In this document: piece after piece, positions 1 to 11,417 of the stretch
Numbering within the stretch: the stretch's first letter is position 1
Layout of the letters: each line of letters begins with the position of its first letter
Source of the DNA: Lolium rigidum
Taxonomy: Eukaryota; Streptophyta; Magnoliopsida; Poales; Poaceae
Assembly: GCF_022539505.1 (NCBI RefSeq)
Contig: NC_061514.1
Coordinates: 328,831,090 to 328,895,089 of the forward strand
Length of the DNA: 64,000 nt
Reading direction: 5' to 3'
Translations under genes and position numbers: made by a program
The notes under the pieces: generated by a model
What the model saw: only the letters and a program-made list of their open reading frames with translations
The model's database searches: none
What the model was told of the DNA's origin: nothing

Positions 1-102
1 AGTTTCTCTATCAAGATAAAAAAGGGGGAGAAAAAATCAATAAATCGCGACAAACAAAAAGGAGCAAAATCAAGGAAGAACGGCAAATATAGAGGTTATT
101 AC

Positions 103-1930
103 CTTCGGTTCTGCTGGCATACTCGCGGTACCCAATAAACTGGGATCCGATGCGGATAAGATCTTTGATCATGGGCTGTCGAAGAAGAAAGACGTAAGAG
201 AAAACATCGGCATTAAAAAAAAGTGCGGACCTAAAAAAGAAAAATAGAGGAAATATAGATATCGACAAACTTACATCATCCAAGAGCTGCGACGAAGAGC
301 TGCTCAATTGAGGAGGAGGCTCAATGATCATTTCAACCCTTGCCCTTTTTGGTGAAGGGACAAGGGGGCTAGAAGGAGGAGTAGATGTATCAACATTTTG
401 TTGAGGAGGCGATGATTCTTCTCCTTCAACGGGCTTCTCCGAAATAACTAAAGTATGTGACGTGCTCGTCCGAGGAGCTACGTCACGAGTTGGTACTTCT
501 TCCTCGTCATCACTGCAAGCAAGGATCAATAGCATAAAAAGCAAGACAAGGAAAAAACTTCGACTACAGAAATGAGGGGAAATCAAGGTAACTTACGAGC
601 TGACGAGGGATTCAATATAAGGATCATAAGCTGCCTTCGGATGAGAAGGAACAACTTCTTCGGCTTTGGATGTGCCGGAATCTTCGACATCGTTCCTCTT
701 CCTTTTCCTTTGTGGGGAAACAGCGAGAGGAGGAGATTGGACTGACGTAGTGTCCTCGGAAGATCCCGCAGATTTTCGAGAATCCACGGGATCATTCACA
801 AAGGATGGAGCTTCTTGATTGTCGTCAGTAACAATGCCCATTTCTTCGACTTCTCCATCCTCAGGAAGAGGAGGAAGGGAAGCCATAGTAGGATGATTCT
901 GCAGGAAAATAGCGGCAAAAGGAAAAATAGAGAGATATCAATACAATGAGATGCAAGATAATTCAGAACAAGATAAAAATTCGAGAAGACAAAATACCTC
1001 GGGGAGAGGATTGGTGGAGCTGTATGGTTCCACGCGACAAGAGGAAGGAATAGGATCCCTCTTGCTCAGCGAGGTAATTCTTCGAATAAGCTTCTCCAAG
1101 TCCTTCACGGAAAGATCATTGGAGAGCCTATTGGCGTCATTGACACCGGAATACGTCCGTAGGGGATTTTTGCGAGCCTGAAGAGGCTGCACTCTAATCC
1201 TAAGAAAGTAGGCAGTGATTTGGACACCAGATAATTCTTTGCCTCGAGTATTTTGGAGTTGGTGAATACGAGACATAAGAGCTTCTGTCGCCTTTTTCTC
1301 TTCTTCGGAAGCTTCAGCATCCCAAGAGTAGCGGCGTTGAATTTTTGCGTTTCCGTCGAAAGGAACTATGTTGTGTTCCACGGAATTGGCACTTTCTTCG
1401 TGTATATAGAGCCACCTTTTGCGCCATCCTTGGACAGAGTCAGGAAATTTGACGTCGAAATAATCGACGTCGGTGCGGACACAGATAACAACACCACCTA
1501 TGTTGTAGGTGGCATTGTGAGCGCCATTGCGGCGGAGGCAGAAAATGTGTTTCCAAAGAGCCCAATTAGGAGCGACTCCAAGGAAGCATTCGCAAAGCGT
1601 GATAAAAATAGAAATGTGAAGGATGGAATTGGGGGTCAGCTGGTGCAGCTGAATTCCATAGACAAAGAGAAGACCGCGGAGGAAATCATGGATTGGGGTA
1701 GAAAGGCCGCGGATGAGATGATCAACGAAACTAACCCGGTACTCCATTGGAGGCTTGGGGTAGCTTTCTTCGCTGGGAAAACGGATGGCGTCTTCCTTCT
1801 TCATTAGGCCAAGCCTCTTCAGCATATTGACATCTCGATTGGAGATTTTGGATCTCTCCCACTCAAGATCCTCAGCGGCCTTCTTGGATTCCGGAGTGCT
1901 GTGGCGGGTGAGTCGCGTACGCGGTGGCAT
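103..1930 (-). CDS. Antisense retrotransposon accessory gene, Transposase_28 (PF04195)-like, four exons visible
   Basis: The first exon (1930-998, 311 codons from the ATG of MPPRTRL) contains the block 'FVDHLIRGLSTPIHDFLRGL' followed by 'LTPNSILHISIF', the signature of the 'putative gypsy type transposon' domain PF04195. Three more exons follow with GT-AG borders: 898-597, 512-275 and 175-103. The phases fit (0, 2, 0) and no stop occurs across about 1,546 coding bases, so the gene looks splice-competent. Exons 2 and 3 encode an acidic, serine/proline-rich region with a basic patch (QRKRKRN). The gene runs opposite to the LTR, has a TATA box upstream, and continues past the window start. Its biochemical function is unknown; despite the domain name it is not a demonstrated transposase. 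Confidence 0.75.
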
Positions 1931-2057
1931 CAACAGCACCGGAAAAGCAGTGTTCGTGCGTGCGGAAGATCAGAAAGAGTTGGGCGCAGGGGAGTTCTTG
2001 CAGAGGGGAGCAGATGTGCGGCGCAAGCGAAGGAGCGAACGGAGGTTGAAGAAAGGT

Positions 2058-2064
2058 TTATATA
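2058..2064 (-). promoter_or_regulatory. TATA box of the antisense accessory gene
   Basis: Read on the minus strand, TATATAA lies in CCTATATAAACC about 128 bases upstream of the proposed ATG at 1930. This spacing suits a short 5' leader and suggests the gene has its own promoter, separate from the plus-strand LTR promoter. Confidence 0.55.
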
Positions 2065-2470
2065 GGCTTCGGGAGAAGTAATGAACCGTTGGATGAGAAA
2101 TCGTGTGGTGAAAAGAGATCCAGTAGATAAGAGGGTAAAAAGGTATTTTTACGGAGATGGAATGGAACAGGCGTTACCGAACGTGCGCCAGGAAAAGCGG
2201 AGGACGTGTGTCCCCCACTTGCACGACGTGTCAACGTGGTGGGAAAAATGGACCCACAAGGCAGAAAAATCTCAACTATTAATAGAGCTGAAGAGAATTT
2301 GACAACGGAAAATATGTCGACAAGAAAAATAAAAGGAGAATGGCGACAGGAGAAGTTATTTGAATACTTCGGGAGCTTTTGGTCAAAAACAAGTTTTGCC
2401 CAAATGCTCGGGGGCTACTTCGATAAAAGTAAAATTTCGACTATGGAAAATATAGAAATTGTGGGATCCT

Positions 2471-2713
2471 ACAACCAAGCACAAGTTTTTGGCTGTAGCC
2501 TCGGGGGCTACTCCCATCGGGAGCGCTGTTCGCGCACCCGAGAGATAAAAAAAAAGAGAGAAAGAATATCGGGAGATAATGGCAATATAGCGACAAGGTG
2601 GACTAAAATGTTGAGCCTACAACCAAGCACAAGTTCTTGGCTGTAGCCTCGGGGGCTACTCCCATCGGGAACGCTGTTCGCGTGCCCGATGAAATATAAA
2701 AAGAAAAAGAAAG
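2471..2713 (+). repeat. Direct repeat carrying a polypurine-like motif, two copies 148 bp apart
   Basis: Copies begin at 2471 and 2619, each about 90 bp, both starting ACAACCAAGCACAAGTT and containing TAGCCTCGGGGGCTACTCCC followed by an A/G-rich run. A shorter version of the same motif (GCTCGGGGGCTACTT) lies near 2406. This resembles the duplicated polypurine-tract region of Tat elements ahead of the 3' LTR. Confidence 0.7.
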
Positions 2714-3311
2714 AAAGATAGAAAAGCAAGAGAGTATATTTCGAGTTATAATTAACTCTACATATACTCCCATCGGGAGATTAATATAAGTCATATTTGA
2801 CTCGATAAAATGTGCCATTCCAACAGCCGGAAAAGCACTCGACAATATATTCTCGGAACGCCAAAGTTGCGATCAATTTCTGAATGCCGCAAATTTGCGA
2901 AGGTAAGACCCCGGATCCATTCTCGCCGGGCGTGGCATCGCCGAAGACCGCGCTCCGCTACTTTTATCCGTATCAACGGATACGAAGAAAAATCCTAACG
3001 GACGCGTTAGGTACTCGATAAATTTGACCGGGACTCGACAGAATGGTAAGACCTTAAGCGGCACCTGTCGAAGTTTGCACCAAGTATCCCGAGATCATGT
3101 CCAGGGACGTGATCTTGAAGTAGGTTTTTGCGGATTGCCACTAGAGCAGTTAACTAGTACCCGATCCGTCGGATGAACTAGCCCCAACTACCAATATCCC
3201 CGTACAATATAGAAATTTATATAAAGAAATATAGAAAAGTTTAATTTGTCGAATAAGAATAGCAATCGAGATTTTCCCCGATTCTACGATTCAAGCAAAA
3301 TCTCGGGGCTA

Positions 3312-3696
3312 TCGACATAGGCATCCCAAATGGGCCTGCCAAAGATAGTACCTGGGGTTTAATGAAGGCCCACTACCCGAAGAATAAGAAGGTTCGAGAG
3401 CCCAAGATACATTAAGGAAAGTAGAATTGTAATAGGAAGTGTTGTTTGTAATCTGGCGGGATGAGTTAGAAACCGTCCCGGACTCTGTAACTTGTACAAA
3501 ACGAAACGCTCGGCTCCACCTCTTATATAAAGGGGGAGTCGAGGGACGAGGAAATCATCGAATCATTGTCTGCAAACCCTAGTTTTCATAATCGTCGAGC
3601 ACTTTTCGGCTGATACCTTCGAGATCTACTTGCCCTCTACTTCTAACTAAACCCTAGCCTACAATCCATAGGCATTGACAAGTTAATCCCTTGTCA
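3312..3696 (+). repeat. 3' LTR of the Tat-like Gypsy element (boundaries approximate)
   Basis: The LTR is placed after the polypurine-like AAAATCTCGGGGCTA at 3298-3312. It contains a promoter (TATATAAA at 3524-3531), a leader, and ends ...CCCTTGTCA at 3696. The 5' boundary is uncertain because the expected TG start is damaged (TCGACATAGG where TGTCGACATAGG would be expected). No second LTR is in the window to confirm the ends. Confidence 0.5.
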
Positions 3697-3890
3697 CATG
3701 GCGCAGAGATAGGTGGGAAATTGGGACAGGAAGAAGAGGATTTTGGTCAGCCCTAGAGAGGAAAAGGAGTGGGGAAAGAAGAGACGTGGGGATCCAGTGG
3801 ATGAGGTTTGGCGGTGGGTGGGATCCACGACAACACGTGTCTATAGGAAGAGCCAGGGGACACGAGACACGCGATCCCCCGGGTGATACG
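3697..3890. other. Unclassified spacer between two retrotransposon remnants
   Basis: A purine-rich stretch starting CATGGCGCAGAG just after the LTR. No gene, terminal repeat or known element end was recognised. Confidence 0.4.
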
Positions 3891-6155
3891 TAGCGTTTTC
3901 CTTCACAAATTGCAATGTTTGAAATATATCAATGCGTTGATATGTCTAAAGTATCGCAATCATACTCTATGAAATTGTTCTATGCTCTATATTATCTCTT
4001 ACCAGCGTTACCATACTATTAATTAGAGTCGTCATTTAAAGAAATAACAAACATTCATTTGAAACAGGAAACCATCTCAAATTCATGGAAATTTTAAGTT
4101 ACTGATAATTCAAAATTGAGATAAAGTCTTTGTAAATTATTCTCAAGTAATTATGAATTATGAATACAACTTTCAAAAAACCATATAGGCAAAGTTTGTA
4201 TTTCCAAACATGGTACCTTCTCGAGAAATAGGTTTCCATTAAGAGTGCAATAGAAGAAAGCAAAACTAAGCTAAGGTAATTGACCTTACCTCCTAGTGTC
4301 AGAGTGGCACAACGGAAGTTGTTTCGGATCCAAAACTCTGCTAATAGAGGAGAGACTAAATGATAATGATCATAGTGTCTCAATTAAAGTTTTACTAAAG
4401 TGAGTAGGATTCAAAAATACATTTCTGCCTCTTTGCGTAATAATATTCATGATTCACTTGTCTTGGAATAAGACATACCTACGAACAACAAAGAAGCGAT
4501 GATGGACCTAAATGCGATAAATGACTTAAGAGTCATGAAATCCTATATTAAGTTGAATTTAAGATTACCAAGGTATTTTGATACTTGATCTTATTAGGTA
4601 AATGATGTTACTTGATCTTCCTTAGAAGAAATAAAACTTTAAGAAAGACATAAAGCTCGATTAGTTTGTCGCAAAGGATGTTTTGGCCAATTCAAAGGGT
4701 TTACTACAAATTTGTAGCGATGCTTGAGTCATTTGGATTTTAACTAGCAATTACTTCAATTAAAGAGAATTGATATAATTTATCGTAAACTGCATCACCT
4801 TCAATACTTGTATTGTATAAGAGTTGTAATTGATACAAGAAGCGGGATTTTTCAAATCACATGGATGCTAGTGTATCATAGCTGGAATTCTCGATTTGAT
4901 AAAAGGATTTTGGGATTACTCAAGATATCGAGAAGACTTGCAATTGCAAGAAATTGAGTGGGAGTTAATAGAGCCCTCCTAATCTTATGTGTAGAGGACA
5001 CATGTTGAGTGGGAGCTATGTAGCTTTTCTCGATCTTTATATGGAGATGACAAAGTTGAGTGGAAGCTAATTGAGTTTCGTCGTCTCACATGTGACTGAC
5101 ATATATTGAGTGGGAGCTAGACGCGTTGTTTCCTGATTCTATATGTGGCTAACATATTTGAGTGGGAGATTAATAATATTCTATTATGTAGATGACATAT
5201 TATGAATGTTGTAGGTTGTACTTATGATTATTTAAGCTTGTAAATATTCTATGAATGAAGTTGAAAAACAAAACATTAAAAGTCCTATCAAGATGGACCC
5301 ATATGTTCAATAAATATTAAATCAAGATACTTTCCTAGTTTAGATTTTGAAGAAGTTCAGAATAGAATAAGCTAAGAAGTAGTTATTACTTATATAACTT
5401 GGATGAAGTATTGAGTTGATCTTGGTGCTACGATAATGGCCGAGAGAAGAGAGTTGTGGTACATCCACTTATGCCCGAGTCATAAGGTTCTATCATTAAA
5501 CTATGTTGTACACATGACATAACGTGACCCAAGTTCTTATCCAAAAGAACATGTTCTAGAGTGATTTCTGAAATTAATCACTAAACATAGTTTTAAGTTT
5601 GTGTTTATAGTGATTGGTAAGAACTGAGAATATTTTTCGTATTTTGTAAAGGACGCTGAACTTGACCGTAAGTTGTTACGCTATTGCAAGTTGTGCTGAC
5701 CTAGTAGATTGAAAATATCGCACTGATGGAAAGCTGTAAGTTGAGAGAAACATGGTTAGACATTTTAGTGACATTGAATGCACTGTCATCAAATATCTAC
5801 ATTGATTGTTTGGTTAAGAAAGTTCCACTTTAAAAAAGAGCTTATTTTCTAGTGTGCATGACAAAGTAAGTGGAAGTCCATGAGATAAAACGAAACGTCA
5901 TATAATGCCCACATCAAGAAAAGTCTCACTCTTCTACCAAACACATAATTGAATAATTATTATTTTGATGATATCATAATGAAAAATTAAGTGACATTAA
6001 TGATTTGCAAAGAACATACGAATCTAAACGATTCAGGCTGTTAATAACCTCTCTCTGCGAGCAAGCATGATCAATAGCACACATGGTACATTGTGTTATG
6101 ATTAGTAAAAAAAGCGAACTAGATTATTTATACTCTAGTGCAAGTGGGAGACTCT
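3891..6155 (+). mobile_element. Decayed 3' internal region of an Angela/BARE-like Copia retrotransposon
   Basis: AT-rich sequence without a usable reading frame, lying directly before an Angela-like LTR. The phrase TTGAGTGGGAGCT recurs between about 4955 and 5165 and again as CAAGTGGGAGAC (6141-6152) at the LTR border, a purine-rich motif typical of the zone before the 3' LTR in this Copia group. No reverse transcriptase, integrase or gag could be read. The assignment rests on position and the recurrent motif. Confidence 0.5.
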
Positions 6156-6719
6156 TGTATATGGTGCCCTAGAGGCAAATAATAAATAGTGTTTATTTTA
6201 TATATCAATAGTTCATAATAGTTTCGTACCATGCTATAACTGTATTAATCGGAAACATTGATACACGTGTGGTATTTTAAATAAACTAGGGTCCCTAGTG
6301 AGCATTCACAAACTAGTTCATTTTAATTCGATGATCGAGGTTTCCCGATCATAAACACACAAGTCATTGGCAATGGAGTCATATCACCGAGGGAATGATA
6401 TGATGGACATTCCCAATATATAAGTATTGTAACGCTATCAAATTCATACAGTTTCAACGTTAAGATGTTCATGAAAGCGTAATAACCTAATCCTTAGATC
6501 GTGAGACCATATTATAATCACTGTCACCGGCGACAGCATTGATTGCATCAATCATCACACCGTAACAGGGTGATCATAAATGTGTAATTGGGTAATCCGA
6601 TGGGATGGGTTGAGGAATATGTGCCAAGAGCGGGCTTTGTTCATCCGCTTGGCGGGAAGATACTATGGGCTCACTCGGTGAGATTACAGCCAAGCTAAAA
6701 CACATGACTAGGTCATGAG

Positions 6720-7327
6720 TAGGGGTGTAAATGAATAGGATAATTTCCGCGATGAAACTGGTCCTGAATCCATTTTAAGGTGTCCATATACGATTTTAAA
6801 TAATCCGATGGATAGCGATATCTGATTTCGAAGTGGTGCTCCGGATACGGTATAGGATATGGTATAGCAAATAGCATGCGGATATGGATTATCAAATATT
6901 TAATTAGGATAATCTGAAGGTTTTAAGCCGGATAATCCGATTTTTGAGTCAAAAACCAAGGCCAACTCACAAGCTTAGTAGTTATTGAGTTTCCAAATTC
7001 ATTTGGTCAGCATGCTTAACTCTAAATTATATCAATTCTTAAGTTTTAACTTGAATTGTGTCTCTTTTTTCTTAACTACAGGAAGACTAAAAGTTCAAAT
7101 CCCTCTCAATATTTGCAAAAACTATAACTATCTACCGATGAAAGCATATATCCGACTATGTTTGTTTCCGAACCGAGTCCGCCCTGTTTCCGATTTGAAT
7201 CCGTAGTCCGATATGTCCGCATTCAAATCCGAAACTGATTAATATCCGCTCCGATCCGGATCCGAGAAAAATATATGGTAAATGATATGGTATGAGCAAG
7301 ATCTGATCTGATCCATTTACACCCCTA
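6720..7327. mobile_element. Non-autonomous hAT transposon (608 bp)
   Basis: Terminal inverted repeats TAGGGGTGTAAATG and CATTTACACCCCTA bound the element. Identical 8-bp flanks GTCATGAG (6712-6719 and 7328-7335) are the target duplication expected of hAT elements. The interior is AT-rich with scattered GATAATCCGAT/GGATCCGA motifs and no transposase ORF. It is cleanly inserted in the Angela-like LTR. Confidence 0.93.
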
Positions 7328-7988
7328 GTCATGAGGATGGAATAGATTAGAATGAGTTGAATAGCATTGTCAGTAACGAGATCGAACTAGGTATAATGAT
7401 ACTAATGATCAAAGTCTCGGAGGAGTGCCAGTGTCAAAGTAACAAAGGGAATGGGTTTTGATCTAATGGTTCAAACGGCGATAACATCTTCGGGGTCATT
7501 ATTGTTCTCCAGAACACCCTGGCGATCATTGATCGGAGATTGTCTTGATCATGTCTGTGTCATTCTTGAACCGTAGGGAAACACACTTAAGGGTTCAATG
7601 AAATTTAAGATTGTTTTGGATTCATTGGAAACACCAGAGAATAGAGAAGAGAGAATCGGAAAGGGTTCCAGGAGAATCTGAAGGATGTTCGGAGTGGTAC
7701 GAGAGGTGTCTCGAATCATCAAGAATTAAATAATATGTATTATATAATAATTAAGTGTATTAATATTAAATATATTTATTTATTTAATAATAAAGTCCGC
7801 AACCCTAAATGGGCCCCTTCCAGAAAGGGGAGTCCATTAAGGAAGGTGGCTGGCCACCCCATGGGCCAAGACGGGGGCAGGCCGAGCTAGGGTTTTGGGG
7901 GCATGCCGGGCCCATAGTGGCCGGCCGCACCACCCCCTCCCCTTTCTCCACCTTGCCAACCTTAGCCTCGCACCTCTCCCTCTCCACC

Positions 7989-7996
7989 TATATAAG
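7989..7996 (+). promoter_or_regulatory. TATA box of the Angela-like LTR
   Basis: TATATAAG in CACCTATATAAGGTGG, followed by the CT-rich leader typical of the R-U5 region in this LTR family. Confidence 0.7.
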
Positions 7997-8529
7997 GTGG
8001 AGGATTTGGAGGAGAGGAGCACACAATTTCCCTTTGGAAAAAGGAGACCCCCTTTGAGAGAATCTCTCTCCCTCCCTCTTTCTCCCTCTCTCTCTCTCTC
8101 TATCTCTTGTTCTCTCTCCACATGTGGTTCCTCGAAGAGCTATGCACGGAGGGAGTACTCCACCTACTATGTGGGAGTGTTGCCGGGATCCAAATCCAGA
8201 AGATCTACTTCCACACCTTCGCTGGATGTGAGTCCGGGAGCGTCGTTGAGCACCGTATGTGTGCGAAACTATGAGGTGCTACACTTGCAGCGTTGGGCAT
8301 CGTACGAGAGGACTTATACTCGACCATGACGTCGACGATAAGTACGACTACATCAACCACATTCTAACGGAACACTAATCGCTATCGGTTTACGAGGGTA
8401 CATCACCGAAACATATTACTCCTAGATAGACCTGGGCAGCCGGGTTGCGTTAGTTAGACTTTTAGTTTTCTGCTATGAACCCCCTACACTAAACAATACA
8501 CTAACGGTACTGTTCGATATGACATTCTC

Positions 8530-10077
8530 TCTTCGACAAGACAACTAACCAAACTTCCCTATGCTCTCAATGAACCTAATTGGCGTCAAGCAATGGAGGA
8601 GGAATACATGGCATCGCTTGAGAACAAGACTTGACATCTTGTTCCTCCGAGTAGCAACAAAAATTTAATTGATGACAAATGGGTATATCGCATAAAGAGA
8701 AAGGAAGATGGCTCTATTGATCGATATAAAGCACGACTAGTTGCAAAAGGTTTCAAGTAAAGGTATTGAATTGATTATGAGGATACTTTTAGTCCTATTG
8801 TTAAGATTGCTACTATGAGGACTGTGTTGTCGCTCTTGGTCTCTCGTGGATGGAGCCTATGGCAGCTAGATGTCAAGAACACGTTTTTTCATGTTGTTTT
8901 GGAAGAGGAAGTCTATATGAAAAAACCACCAAGTTTTCAGGATTCCCACTCTCCGCATTATATCTGCAAACTTGACAAAGCTTTGTATGGATTAAAATAG
9001 GAACCTCGGGCATGGTATTCTAGGGCGAGTTCTAAGTTGTGTGATCTTGGGTTCTCACCATCAACGGTTGATACTTCACTGTTTCTCTTTAATAAGTCAT
9101 GTATCACTATGTTCGTTCTGATGTATGTTGATGATATCATAATTACAAGATCTTTTGGTCATGCTATTACTGCCCTTCTTCGAGATTTGAATAAGAACTT
9201 TGCAATCAAAGATATAGGTGATTTACATTTTTCCCTTGGTATTGAGGTGAAAAAGGTGCACAATGGCTTGCTCTCGACATAAGAAAAATATGCTACAGAG
9301 TTACTTGACAGAGTTGGTATGCGCATCTGCAAATCTTCTCCCACACCTTTATCCTCCACAGAACAGTTGTCTCTTATAGATGGCACCCCTCTTGACCCTG
9401 ATGACAGTACTTACTTATTACAGAAGTATTGTTGGAACTTTATAGTACTTGACTCTCACACGTCCAGACTTGTCCTTCACAGTGAACAAGGTTTATCAGT
9501 ATCTTCATGCTCCAACAACAGAACATTGTACAACTGCAAAACGTATTCTCAGATATGTGAAGGATACACTAAAACTTGGAATCACAATTACAAAACTTCA
9601 TCCACTTTTCTTAGTGCTTTTTCAGATGCAGATCTGGCAGGATGCCTTGATGATCGACGTTTCACGGGTGGTTTTGATATCTTTGTTGGACCAAATTTGA
9701 TATCCTGGAGTACCAGAAAACAGGCTACAGTATCTCGGTCTATTACCGAGGCTAAATATAAAGGTTTAGCCAATGCCACAACTGAGTTGATTTGGGTTGA
9801 ATCTCTTCTCTTAGAAATTGGAGTAAAGTTAAAGGAAAAAAACAAGTCTCTTGTATGACAATTTAGCTGCTACCTAATTGTCAGTAAATCATGTATTTCA
9901 TGCTCGCACTAAATATATTGAGATTTATTTTCATTTTGTTAGAGAACGAGTTGCTAGTAACAATTTGGTTATTCACTTTGTTTCAAGCAAGGATCAGGTT
10001 ACAGATGGATTTACAAAGGCACTTCCAATCAAGATGCTCGATGAGTTTAAGCATAATCTCAATCTTGCTACAAGCTG
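8530..10077 (+). pseudogene. Copia pol relic: reverse transcriptase to RNase H C-terminus
   Basis: Translated segments show the Copia RT order: [52 protein letters not shown], then the catalytic YVDDI box near 9127, the RNase H segment (SWSTRKQATVSRSITEAKY) and the C-terminal [10 protein letters not shown]. It is dead: in-frame stops at 8632 (TGA), 8758 (TAA), 8998 (TAG) and 9280 (TAA), and at least one frameshift near 9420-9450. Each stop can be explained by one C-to-T or G-to-A change (CAA, CAG, TGG). Gag, protease and integrase are missing because the Angela-like LTR ends at 8488. The tail runs into a short LTR at 10092. Confidence 0.9.
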
Positions 10078-10091
10078 AGATTAAGGGAGGC

Positions 10092-10290
10092 TGTTAGATG
10101 TAATACATGTAATAGATGTTATGTACGTATAGGAACACGGTGTAGTACACCGATTCCTATAAGGGGTCTGTACTGCCACGCCAGGGGCTTTTCGTAGCCT
10201 ATATTAACACGCAACTGGTACTGGACAAGGGTATTGTTCCACCCAGAAAAGCAATAGTAGTAACCAATTCGTGCCACTATGGTACATACA
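10092..10290 (+). repeat. Short 3' LTR of the decayed Copia element
   Basis: It follows the end of pol by 15 bases, directly after the polypurine tract TTAAGGGAGGC, and starts TGTTAGATGTAATACATG. It contains the TATA-like CTATATTAAC (about 10199). The 3' end is taken as ...GGTACATACA (10290), but without the partner LTR it may be off by tens of bases. Confidence 0.65.
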
Positions 10291-10482
10291 CATTAAAAAA
10301 GGTTTCACATTTGCTCTACCCATGGTGATGCTCATGGAATGTTCTTTGTCATTCTCTCCTTCTTGGAAAAGAGTTTTCCTCGATTCTAAATCTTGATCGG
10401 TATGGAGCGTATGTAATCTTCAAGAAAATTATATTCACATGAGGTTATACATAATTGGATTTCGTGCGTATTTGTATGCTAA

Positions 10483-10812
10483 GAGCATGTACAATGGGGT
10501 GACACCAGTCTTCCCTTGCGCTCGACACGCTAGATTTTTTGCTTAGTTGAAGGTGACAGAGTAAAAAAAAAAGAGAAGGTCGTCTTCCCTTAGCTAAGAT
10601 ATATCTCTTATAAAATAAGAGAATGTTATTTTCTCCGTTGTACCACTTGTGTTCCCTTAGTTACACAATTTCATACTAAAAATAATTAATTCTCATTTAT
10701 TGCTAGGGATAACAATACGAGATAATTCATTGTAAACCTTTATATTTTTATCTTCTCTAGATAACGTGGAATACTAAGAGAAGGTGTGGCTTCCCTACCA
10801 TTGTACATGCCA
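10483..10812. mobile_element. Tourist-like MITE (PIF/Harbinger group, 330 bp)
   Basis: The left end GAGCATGTACAATGGGGTG and right end ACCATTGTACATGCC form an imperfect terminal inverted repeat. TAA flanks both sides (10480-10482 and 10813-10815), the 3-bp target duplication typical of PIF/Harbinger elements. The interior is AT-rich and noncoding. Confidence 0.8.
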
Positions 10813-10815
10813 TAA

Positions 10816-11417
10816 GTCCTGGGATAATTATGTTTCATAAACATATTTATCTTCATGGAAGGGCGTATTTTATATCAATACCTTTGTTGTATAGTAATAA
10901 ATATTATATATTTATTGCAAATATTTAAGAATATTTTATTTAAATGTTGCTTAATTAATGTTCGTATACTAAAATTACATAATTATGAAGATTTGTTGTG
11001 CAAATCTTCCCTGTAAATGTCCTCGTAGTGCCACTTCATATTTATTAATATTTTCTACTCAGATCTTACTAATTTAAGGTAGCTAGAAATTCATCTATAT
11101 AAAGGAGTTGTGTATGGAGCAAACTGCAGATTTACATTATGCTCCATATGTTCTCTCACACCTCACCGAAGATGCATACATTCAATGTAATATTAGAAAT
11201 TCTTGGTACATATGCCATTTTCCTTGCACATCAAATCAAAGGACATCATTATCTTCCAACGTACACTGAGGTGAAAACATGTTCATCTTATATGTCGTAT
11301 ATATTCAATACATTTCTTATGTTTTTAAGGCAGGTTGGTTTCAATTTTGGTACTTTCAATGGTCAATTTTTCAATCGCATTTGGCTTACTCACTTTGAAA
11401 GTATTTTCACCCTTTAG
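10816..11417 (+). other. Upstream flank of the neprosin relic, no clear exon
   Basis: AT-rich DNA between the MITE and the first recognisable neprosin exon. A TATA-like CTATATAAAGG (from 11095) is present. The segment near 11010-11035 (AATGTCCTCGTAGTGCCACT) faintly recalls the CPxGTVP part of the family, but I could not read an exon and do not claim one. Confidence 0.35.

Larger units (their letters stand above)
1..3696 (+). mobile_element. 3' part of a Gypsy (Tat/RIRE2-like) LTR retrotransposon
   Basis: The stretch holds an antisense accessory gene (103-1930), a noncoding zone with repeated CTCGGGGGCTA polypurine-like motifs (about 2408, 2499 and 2649), and a plus-strand LTR with its own TATA box ending near 3696. 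An antisense gene just upstream of the 3' LTR is known from Tat-lineage elements such as Grande. The 5' part (5' LTR, gag, pol) lies before the window or is lost. No gag or pol is visible here. The lineage is inferred from layout, not from a pol domain. Confidence 0.7.
6156..8488 (+). repeat. Angela/BARE-like Copia LTR interrupted by a hAT element
   Basis: It begins TGTATATGGTGCCCTAGAGG, matching the opening of Angela/BARE/WIS LTRs, and ends ...GAACCCCCTACA at 8488. Without the 608-bp hAT insert and its duplicated target the LTR is about 1.7 kb, the usual length for the family. It contains a TATA box, a CT-rich leader (about 8060-8120) and the GC-rich segment before the TATA. No initiator-Met primer site follows it, and decayed internal DNA precedes it, so it is read as a 3' LTR inserted into an older Copia element. 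Confidence 0.8.

Noticed and set aside
3697..3712. TGGCGC just after the Tat LTR as a primer binding site of a 5' LTR
   Set aside because: Only the first six bases match; the following sequence does not, and the antisense gene lies upstream, which fits a 3' LTR.
5955..5985. TATTTTGATGATATCATAATG read as a reverse transcriptase YFDDI box
   Set aside because: No RT context on either side, only about 190 bases from the LTR, and a chance match is likely in AT-rich DNA.
11000..11040. Possible N-terminal neprosin exon (CPxGTVP-like)
   Set aside because: The match needs a missing five bases and the frame is not open; kept only as a note.
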